A stretch of 7,627 bases of DNA from Bacteroidota bacterium (GTDB taxonomy: Bacteria; Bacteroidota; Bacteroidia; Chitinophagales; Saprospiraceae). Shown in pieces: positions 1-4,923 of the stretch. The position numbers were made by a program, and so were the translations under genes. The notes beneath the pieces were generated by a model. That model was not told the origin of the DNA. It saw only the letters and a program-made list of their open reading frames with translations, and made no database searches. The stretch covers positions 1 to 7,627 of the forward strand of contig JAJRQS010000343.1 of the NCBI GenBank assembly GCA_024280135.1, given 5' to 3'. Numbering within the stretch: position 1 is the stretch's first letter; each line of letters begins with the position of its first letter.

Positions 1-1604
1 TTGCCTATAATGAGATAAAAGGTAAGACTTGGGTAGATGTAGGTTTTAATGGGTGTGCAAGTGGATTTATTCCGATGTCCAATTTAATGGTTAAGACAGG
101 TAATAGTACAGATGATTTTGTTACTTTTACTCAAAAGATCGGAGACTATAATTTATTTCCAAGCATTGGTAATTTTACAACTTTTGCTCTTGGTCTACCG
201 ACCTATTACGCTTCTAATCCCGTTTCGGTTGTTTCTAATTTTCCGAATCAAGGCAATACTGCTCTAATTGATTACTGTATGGTGCCTACACAGGTGGTCA
301 ATGATGTGGAAATCCATTTTGCCGCACTAGGTGGTTATCGACCGGGTCAGCTCAGTCGTTTTTTAGTAACGTATAGAAACAGTGGCACCACAAAACTATC
401 TGGTAACTTAACTATTAACTATGACGCCTCCAAAGTAAGTTTTACGGCCAGCTCCTATACTCCTACGAGCCAGATGACTGGTTCTCTAGCCTTTAATTAT
501 ACTAATTTAAATCCATTTGAAATTCGAAATTTTATAGTAAGCTTTCAATTAGGTACTCCACCTGTTGTAAATTTAGGTGATCTGCTGAATTTTTCAGCAA
601 CAATTAATCCTATTGTTGGAGATCCTTCCCCCTATAATAATGCTTTTAGTGGTGATTTATTAGTAAGGGCGTCTTGGGATCCAAATGACATAACTTGTAC
701 GGAAGGTGACGAGGTATTAATTGCTAATTCAGATAAATTTTTGCACTATCTCATTCGCTTTCAAAACACAGGTACCGATTACGCTGACAGAGTAAGAGTG
801 TCAGGAGTATTAGATAATAAGCTGGATCTTAGTACCTTGCAATTATTGGCAACTAGCCATAATTGCAGAGTTGACATGAAGAATGATAAACTGGATTTTG
901 TATTTGATGCCATTTATTTGGAGGATAGTACGCATAATGAACCAGAATCTCATGGTTATATTTTATATAAAATAAAACCAAAATCGTCGGTTGTTACGGG
1001 CGATATAATTACAGCCCAAGCAGATATTTTCTTTGATTTTAATTCAGCGGTTCAGACTAATATAGCTTCCACAGAGTTTGTCAATGTTTTACCAGTAGAA
1101 TTGATCAGCTTTAGAGGAGAAAAAACGAAGAATACAATCCTGCTTCAATGGGCAACGGCTAGCGAACTGAATAATTTGGGTTTTGAAATACAGCGTTCAA
1201 GTAATGGTGCAGACTGGTTGCCACTTTCATTCAAGAAAGGGCAAGGTAATTCTAATGTGCTGCATCTGTACCAATATGTTGATGTCAAACCTTTACAAGG
1301 AACTAACTACTATCGGCTCAAACAAGTAGATGTAGACGGAGCTAATGAGTATTCCAACATCATTACCATTCAATTTGGAAACCGCACAGAAATGATACTG
1401 ACGCCCAATCCAACAACGGGAATATTGAAAATAGATGGCGTGGATGCTAAAGCTGCTTTAGTGTGGAATGCCCAGGGCTATATTATTAAAGAGTTAGTCA
1501 TTTCAAACCAAACTATCAATCTATCTGGATTACCTGTAGGTATGTATTTTATTCAAGTAAAGACAGAATCTGGTATTTATTCTGAAAGAATTTTTAAGAA
1601 ATGA
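1..1604 (+). CDS. T9SS-exported multidomain surface/secreted protein, 5'-truncated by window edge
   Basis: The reading frame is open from the first complete codon (position 3) through the ATG at 75, so that ATG is internal and the gene starts outside the window. Residues are numbered from the ATG at 75. Residues about 80-200 form a beta-rich repeat-type domain ending in the typical SWDPND junction. Residues about 201-335 match the DUF7619-like domain of Bacteroidota secreted proteins (YLIRFQNTGTDYADRV, then ADIFFDFNSAVQTN). Residues about 339-432 are the fibronectin-III-like module beginning LPVELISF, with LLQWATASE and YYRLKQVDVDG. Residues about 440-509 are a type A T9SS C-terminal sorting domain: TPNPTTG, then LPVGMYFIQV, ending in a basic FKK. 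Such proteins cross the outer membrane by T9SS and are released or anchored after the tail is removed. The functional N-terminal domain is missing here, so substrate and role are unknown. Domain assignments are by pattern recognition and are strong for the last two modules. Confidence 0.93.
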   Translation, partial: AYNEIKGKTWVDVGFNGCASGFIPMSNLMVKTGNSTDDFVTFTQKIGDYNLFPSIGNFTTFALGLPTYYASNPVSVVSNFPNQGNTALIDYCMVPTQVVNDVEIHFAALGGYRPGQLSRFLVTYRNSGTTKLSGNLTINYDASKVSFTASSYTPTSQMTGSLAFNYTNLNPFEIRNFIVSFQLGTPPVVNLGDLLNFSATINPIVGDPSPYNNAFSGDLLVRASWDPNDITCTEGDEVLIANSDKFLHYLIRFQNTGTDYADRVRVSGVLDNKLDLSTLQLLATSHNCRVDMKNDKLDFVFDAIYLEDSTHNEPESHGYILYKIKPKSSVVTGDIITAQADIFFDFNSAVQTNIASTEFVNVLPVELISFRGEKTKNTILLQWATASELNNLGFEIQRSSNGADWLPLSFKKGQGNSNVLHLYQYVDVKPLQGTNYYRLKQVDVDGANEYSNIITIQFGNRTEMILTPNPTTGILKIDGVDAKAALVWNAQGYIIKELVISNQTINLSGLPVGMYFIQVKTESGIYSERIFKK

Positions 1605-1668
1605 ACATTGATGGTAAGAGTTGGAATACTATATGTTTAGTTAAACCAGATAGGAAGACTGACTATTT

Positions 1669-1688
1669 CTGACGTTTCAGTTTGTTTT
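1669..1688 (+). terminator. Weak candidate terminator after the T9SS gene
   Basis: A short CTGA/TCAG hairpin with a CGTT loop is followed by TTTGTTTT, about 65 bases after the stop codon. An alternative five-pair stem uses ACTGA at 1658-1662 and TCAGT at 1677-1681. Both are weak, and the T-run overlaps the next gene's candidate -33 element, so termination here is only a possibility. Confidence 0.2.
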
Positions 1689-1714
1689 AATGTGTCTGTT
1701 TCTTTTATAATTTG
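1681..1714 (+). promoter_or_regulatory. Candidate promoter for the glycine-rich small protein
   Basis: TTTG at 1681-1684 is followed after 21 bases by TATAATTTG at 1706-1714. This resembles the Bacteroidota -33 TTTG / -7 TAnnTTTG arrangement with one extra base inside the -7 box; it can also be read as a TATAAT box. Transcription would start near 1720, giving a leader of about 97 bases before the ATG at 1817. The assignment rests on motif and spacing only. Confidence 0.45.
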
Positions 1715-1778
1715 AAATCTGTGTTACACACATATAACTGTAGATCACTCTCATATCAAATTTTTTCCGTATATTACA

Positions 1779-1812
1779 TTCGATATTTTAATTCTCAATC
1801 GTTAAAATCGAA
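1779..1812 (+). promoter_or_regulatory. AU-rich leader hairpin just before a start codon
   Basis: TTCG (1779-1782) plus ATTTTAA (1785-1791) can pair with TTAAAAT (1802-1808) plus CGAA (1809-1812). This gives 11 pairs with a two-base bulge (1783-1784) and a ten-base loop. The stem ends four bases before the ATG at 1817, where an initiating ribosome would bind. It could modulate translation, but AU-rich leaders form such stems easily by chance. Confidence 0.35.
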
Positions 1813-1816
1813 CAAA

Positions 1817-2116
1817 ATGAGTTTTTTACCCTTAATTATTCAGCTGGCTAGTGGAGCCTTAGGTGGCAATGCAGCAGCAAAATTGTTGAAAGGATCTTCT
1901 TTAGGTACCATTGGTAATTCCATTGCAGGTATTGCTGGAGGCGGTATTGGAGGTCAAGTATTAAGTATGCTCGGAATGGGCGCTACCGCAGCGGCAGCTG
2001 GAGGTGGTTTGGGTGTGTCCAGTATCCTTAGTAGTGTGCTAGGGGGAGGTATTGGAGGCGGAATCGTAATGGCTGTAATTGGTATGGTCAAAAAAGCGAT
2101 GGCAAAGAAAGCGTAA
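1817..2116 (+). CDS. Small glycine-rich, glycine-zipper membrane-type protein (99 aa)
   Basis: The protein has 99 residues, of which about 25 are glycine; the rest are mainly Ala, Ile, Leu and Val, with a basic tail KKAMAKKA. The frame extends upstream to a TTG at 1712, but that TTG lies inside the candidate promoter and the extra 35 residues are unlike the rest. The ATG at 1817, after an A-rich stretch (AACAAA), is preferred. Hydrophobic glycine-zipper segments lie at about residues 28-55 and 62-91. The motif GGGIGG occurs at 41-46 and again at 76-81, each followed seven or eight residues later by GM, suggesting internal duplication. The pattern AxKLLKGSSLGTIGNSIAGI (residues 20-39) resembles the KGxGfGxxGNxxvGIxG layout of transglycosylase-associated GlsB/YeaQ small membrane proteins, but this is a pattern resemblance and not a proven homology. 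Function is unknown. There is no signal peptide and no acidic double-glycine leader. Confidence 0.8.
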   Translation: MSFLPLIIQLASGALGGNAAAKLLKGSSLGTIGNSIAGIAGGGIGGQVLSMLGMGATAAAAGGGLGVSSILSSVLGGGIGGGIVMAVIGMVKKAMAKKA

Positions 2117-2129
2117 CTATTTAGCATTG

Positions 2130-2160
2130 AATAAGATCGCATTATGCGATCTTATTCTTT
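2130..2160 (+). terminator. Intrinsic terminator of the glycine-rich gene
   Basis: An 11-bp perfect stem (2130-2140 with 2146-2156, AATAAGATCGC / GCGATCTTATT) has a five-base loop and is followed by CTTTTATCCTT. It starts 13 bases after the stop codon. The T tract is on the + side only, so it suits the + gene better than the convergent peptidase gene that ends at 2176, though the stem may act as a barrier in both directions. Confidence 0.75.
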
Positions 2161-2175
2161 TATCCTTCTATATTT

Positions 2176-4056
2176 TTAATTATGCTCAATCCAAATATTG
2201 TCTTCTAAGTTGGCATCAGGAATTCGTCCATTTATATTCAATTCTATTTTTTGAATATCCTGTTTTTGTAAAGGGAGCATGATGTAGTTCTTATTTGTAC
2301 CCATTAACCAGAAATCCATTTCCTTTTTTAGTGTTATTGGCGCTCCTTTTTTGGGCGTTATGACTAATTCTATTGGTACAAAAAGCCCTCCGGTATTTGT
2401 AATATAAACGGCTCCTTCTGCGACATGAGTTAAAGATAAATCTGCATAGTTTTTTTCATAAAACCAGTTTTTCCAAAACCAATCTAAATGGGTTTTTAGC
2501 TCATTTTTTGTGCTAGTATTGTAAGAATTAAAAAAGTCATAAGGGGTTGGATGTTTGCCATGCCAATTTTTAATATAAGTCTGTATCGCCATCGTAAATT
2601 GTTCTTCTCCTAGATATTCTTTTAAAAACAAATAGGCTAAATAAGGCTTGTTGTAACTTGAATGTCGATAGACCAATCTATTATGCTGATCCTTCGACAA
2701 AGTAATTACAGGGACCTCCCGCTCCGTACCGGCAATCTGTAAATAACGCGCCACTCTTGAAGAATGAAAGTCATATTCTTTGTCATAGTTCTTAATGTAC
2801 TTAGTCGGAAAAATAGTCGCCCATCCTTCATCCATCCATGCATATTTGCGCTCGTTGATGCCCATGTAGAAGGGGAAGTAGGTGTGTGCTATCTCATGGT
2901 AAGTTAACCCCATCGTGCCTGCGATTGAGTTTTGAGAGCCATCATTGCACATCATTGGAAACTCCATGCCTGATGGTGCATTGAAGATAGTCATGGCAGG
3001 AAAAGGATAGGGAACACCTGGAAAATCCGTTGAGTAATCTATCAATGCTTGTCCAGCTATTTGGGCAACTTGATAATAGTCAGCAGATTCTTTCTCGTAA
3101 GAGGCATCTACAAAAGCTTTTCGTCCAGTAACTGGATCAACAGTGACTGACCAGCCATCCCAAAGATGATCTTTGTCCAATGCAAATGCAAAATCTGGCG
3201 CATCTTTGGCGGTATAGTGCCAAGTATTTACGGGTTGTTGTTTTGTAATGTGACCCGCTTGTACATCAAATGAATCGATGATGGATACAACTGTATTTGA
3301 TTTTTTTGCTTTCGCCAAACGGCGTACATATTTGGATTGTAAAACATCAGATGGATTTGCTAAATCTCCAGTTGCCCAAACAACAAAATCTTTGGGTACT
3401 GAAATCTTAACATCATAGTCATTAAAGTCACTATAGAATTCCGCAATCCCTAAATAATCAGCTGTATCCCATCCATCCATATCGTCATAAACCGAAACTT
3501 TGGGATAGAAATATGCCACAAAATGGCGACCTGCTCCATAATTTCCCGTTCGAACGACATTACCTTCTCTTGCAACGTAAGACCAGTCAACTTCCAGTTT
3601 TACAGTAGAGTGGGGGAGGATGGGTTGTGCTAGCTTGACAAATAGATTTGTGCGTACTTGTTTGGCATCTTCTCCCGTATAGGCATGACCATTGACCGTT
3701 ATCTTTTTAATAGTAACCCCTTCTGTTTGTTTTTCTGGGGGGGTATTATAGTCCGCACAAAGCCCTTTTTTGTAAAAGTTCTGATAAAGCGCAAGGACGA
3801 TTCGATGCAGCGTGTCGGGGGAATTATTTGTGTAAACGATAACCTCACTACCTTCAAATGCGCCACTCATAGGATCGAGCGATACATCCATTAGATAGGA
3901 AGCTTTATTGATCCAATACTTGGCACCTGGGACACCCTCATTGGTTCTATACCCTTTTTTTACAGAAGTCTTAAAGTTGAGGGTTTGGGATAAGGGCGTT
4001 TGGGCATATGACAAATGGAAGACCAACCCAAAAAGAACGAGAAATATCTTTTTCAT
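2176..4056 (-). CDS. Exported M1-family zinc metallopeptidase (short, 626 aa)
   Basis: This is an aminopeptidase-type gluzincin expected to remove N-terminal residues from peptides in the periplasm or outside the cell. Residues 1-18 are a Sec signal peptide (MKKI, hydrophobic core, then SYA before Gln19) with no lipobox cysteine. The zinc site is complete: HEIAH with H387, E388 and H391, then exactly 18 residues to E410 in WMDEGW. The exopeptidase motif is SGMEFP (G363-M364-E365), where classic GAMEN enzymes have Asn after Glu. Y468 in SSYNKPY lies where the transition-state tyrosine of M1 enzymes is expected. The segment DWFWKNWFY near residue 545 is typical of the C-terminal part of the catalytic region. 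At 626 residues it lacks the large C-terminal domain of PepN-like enzymes of about 870 residues. There is no T9SS tail, so a periplasmic location is likely. The substrate is unknown. A run of seven C lies in the coding strand near residue 105. Confidence 0.93.
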   Translation of the reverse strand: MKKIFLVLFGLVFHLSYAQTPLSQTLNFKTSVKKGYRTNEGVPGAKYWINKASYLMDVSLDPMSGAFEGSEVIVYTNNSPDTLHRIVLALYQNFYKKGLCADYNTPPEKQTEGVTIKKITVNGHAYTGEDAKQVRTNLFVKLAQPILPHSTVKLEVDWSYVAREGNVVRTGNYGAGRHFVAYFYPKVSVYDDMDGWDTADYLGIAEFYSDFNDYDVKISVPKDFVVWATGDLANPSDVLQSKYVRRLAKAKKSNTVVSIIDSFDVQAGHITKQQPVNTWHYTAKDAPDFAFALDKDHLWDGWSVTVDPVTGRKAFVDASYEKESADYYQVAQIAGQALIDYSTDFPGVPYPFPAMTIFNAPSGMEFPMMCNDGSQNSIAGTMGLTYHEIAHTYFPFYMGINERKYAWMDEGWATIFPTKYIKNYDKEYDFHSSRVARYLQIAGTEREVPVITLSKDQHNRLVYRHSSYNKPYLAYLFLKEYLGEEQFTMAIQTYIKNWHGKHPTPYDFFNSYNTSTKNELKTHLDWFWKNWFYEKNYADLSLTHVAEGAVYITNTGGLFVPIELVITPKKGAPITLKKEMDFWLMGTNKNYIMLPLQKQDIQKIELNINGRIPDANLEDNIWIEHN

Positions 4057-4069
4057 AATTTTATTTTCA

Positions 4070-4077
4070 CAAAAGTA
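4070..4077 (-). promoter_or_regulatory. Candidate -7 promoter element for the M1 peptidase
   Basis: Read on the - strand, the site is TACTTTTG, a full match to the Bacteroidota -7 consensus TAnnTTTG, 13 bases upstream of the ATG. No clear TTTG -33 element lies at the expected distance, and the implied leader would be only a few bases. Its position just after the upstream gene's terminator fits a separate promoter for the peptidase. Confidence 0.35.
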
Positions 4078-4090
4078 ATGAATTATTAGG

Positions 4091-4132
4091 ATAAAAGAAA
4101 AGAGCCATTTCTACAAGATAGAAATGGCTCTT
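4091..4132 (-). terminator. Intrinsic terminator of the TM2-domain gene
   Basis: A perfect 13-bp stem (4100-4112 with 4120-4132, AAGAGCCATTTCT / AGAAATGGCTCTT) with a seven-base loop begins 22 bases after the TM2 gene's stop on the - strand. On that strand it is followed by TTCTTTTAT. It separates two same-strand genes, arguing that the peptidase is not simply co-transcribed with the TM2 gene. Confidence 0.88.
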
Positions 4133-4154
4133 AAAAGACTATTAAAAATAATTA

Positions 4155-4616
4155 TTAGTCTGTATAGCTACCGTCTTTAGGTCCTAACTTTCTTGTAGCA
4201 ATCATGATCAAGTCAATCAATGCCCAAACTCCAAAACCACCTAGGGTTACTAGTTTTAAGATACCTAGTCCAATATAACCTAGGTAAAAACGATCTACGC
4301 CCAATCCTCCTAATAAAATAGATAGGATTAAAGCAGTAGTCCAGTTCTTGTCTCCACCACCAGCAGAAGCAGCTTTTCTTTCAGCTTTTTTGATTTTACG
4401 GTTGACTTTTCTAAGTTGACGTTTTTGTGTTCTTGTAAGACCTTCAGTTGCTTTCTGAGTAAGTAGATCTTTTTGAAAAGCTTTTAAAACATCTAGTTTA
4501 GTTGTTGGCTTTTCCACTTGAATAACAATGGGATCTGCTTTTGGGGCAACCATTGCATGAATAGAAGTAAACCCAATACAAGAAAACAAAAGTGCAAATA
4601 ATAATTTTTTAAACAT
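4155..4616 (-). CDS. Exported TM2-domain membrane protein (153 aa)
   Basis: Three parts are visible. Residues 1-21 look like a signal peptide (MFKK, hydrophobic core, then SIHA). Residues about 40-82 are a helix-prone, strongly basic segment (KRQLRK, NRKIKKAERK). A glycine linker at 86-88 leads to a TM2 domain at about 92-140. The TM2 domain has two short hydrophobic helices joined by a turn with the signature GLGVDRFYLG (residues 104-113, with D108-R109-F110) and the conserved FGVWALIDLI in the second helix. TM2 proteins with an N-terminal signal and basic linker are common in Bacteroidota; their molecular function is not established. The basic stretch could sit at a membrane or bind an anionic partner (inference). 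The ATG at 4616 gives a normal signal peptide and is the natural start. The gene is divergent from clpB across a 307-base gap and has its own terminator. Confidence 0.88.
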   Translation of the reverse strand: MFKKLLFALLFSCIGFTSIHAMVAPKADPIVIQVEKPTTKLDVLKAFQKDLLTQKATEGLTRTQKRQLRKVNRKIKKAERKAASAGGGDKNWTTALILSILLGGLGVDRFYLGYIGLGILKLVTLGGFGVWALIDLIMIATRKLGPKDGSYTD

Positions 4617-4718
4617 GTTGAGACTTTTAGTTAAATCCTACTCTTTTTTGGCTTTTCGGAAACGCCTTTTAAACAGGTGACAAGGTAGTAATTTTTTTGA
4701 TATATGTTTTATGTTGAA

Positions 4719-4733
4719 CCTAAATAATTTAGG
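4719..4733. promoter_or_regulatory. 15-bp palindrome CCTAAAT-A-ATTTAGG, possible operator
   Basis: Seven-base perfect half-sites flank a single central A (4726). The size and symmetry suit binding of a dimeric regulator, and the site lies roughly mid-way between two divergent genes. No known regulator is assigned, and an AT-rich palindrome of this size can arise by chance. Confidence 0.3.
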
Positions 4734-4734
4734 A

Positions 4735-4776
4735 ACTGCCAAAAAATTGCATATTCATAAAGTTTTACTGCCAAAA
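4735..4776. repeat. 10-bp direct repeat ACTGCCAAAA, period 32 bp
   Basis: Identical copies of ACTGCCAAAA lie at 4735-4744 and 4767-4776. The 32-bp period is close to three helical turns. The second copy continues into TGGC, making GCCAAAATGGC (4770-4780). The core TGCCAA also occurs inverted, as TTGGCA, at 4824-4829. It may be a regulator site upstream of clpB; no protein is assigned. Confidence 0.4.
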
Positions 4777-4855
4777 TGGCGTTGATAATCAATGTTTTGT
4801 GACATTTTTTCCGTTTCTTTGTGTTGGCATATAGATTGAAGCAAGTATTGGGTAC

Positions 4856-4902
4856 TTCTAACCTTAGTTGGAAAGCAACAGAACTAATTAGGTCGTAAGA
4901 CC
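4856..4902 (+). promoter_or_regulatory. Two small hairpins in the presumed clpB leader
   Basis: The first is TTCTAAC (4856-4862) pairing with GTTGGAA (4867-4873) around a four-base loop, with one G-U pair. The second is GGTC (4891-4894) with GACC (4899-4902) around GTAA, a GNRA-type tetraloop. Both lie within 70 bases of the clpB ATG. They could affect transcript stability or translation, but both are small and nothing confirms that the leader includes them. Confidence 0.25.
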
Positions 4903-4923
4903 AAAAATTAAAAATACAAAATT

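Larger units (their letters stand above)
4617..4923. other. Divergent intergenic region between the TM2 gene and clpB
   Basis: This 307-base stretch shows no convincing gene on either strand. It must hold the promoters of both flanking genes, but I find no perfect TTTG / TAnnTTTG pair in either direction. TTTG at 4796-4799 followed by TTTCTTTG at 4814-4821 is a degenerate candidate for clpB with spacing that is too short. No CIRCE (HrcA) or HAIR (HspR) inverted repeat is visible. An imperfect hairpin (GGC 4650-4652 / GCC 4664-4666, with inner TTT/AAA) lies about 35 bases upstream of the TM2 start. A palindrome, a direct repeat and leader hairpins are listed separately. Confidence 0.8.

Noticed and set aside
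75..1604. ATG at 75 as the true start of the first gene
   Set aside because: The frame stays open upstream to the window edge with sequence of the same protein character, and the product from 75 would lack a signal peptide although it has a T9SS sorting tail.
1712..1816. N-terminal extension of the glycine-rich protein from a TTG at 1712
   Set aside because: The TTG overlaps the candidate -7 box, the 35 extra residues are polar and Cys/Tyr-containing unlike the rest, and an ATG with an A-rich leader is available at 1817.
1817..2116. Glycine-rich small protein as a class II bacteriocin or microcin
   Set aside because: There is no acidic leader with a double-glycine cleavage site, and no immunity or ABC-transporter gene nearby.
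1954..2142. 62-codon - strand frame opposite the glycine-rich gene
   Set aside because: Its proline/alanine-rich product is the complement of glycine codons in the real gene, and it runs through the terminator hairpin.
2079..2282. 67-codon + strand frame spanning the end of the glycine-rich gene and the end of the peptidase gene
   Set aside because: It overlaps two well-supported genes and a terminator and has no recognisable protein character.
3658..3894. 78-codon + strand frame inside the peptidase gene
   Set aside because: It is antisense to a clear signal-peptide-bearing M1 peptidase and has no family features.
4617..4923. CIRCE or HAIR heat-shock operator upstream of clpB
   Set aside because: Neither TTAGCACTC-N9-GAGTGCTAA nor CTTGAGT-N7-ACTCAAG, nor a close variant, is present.
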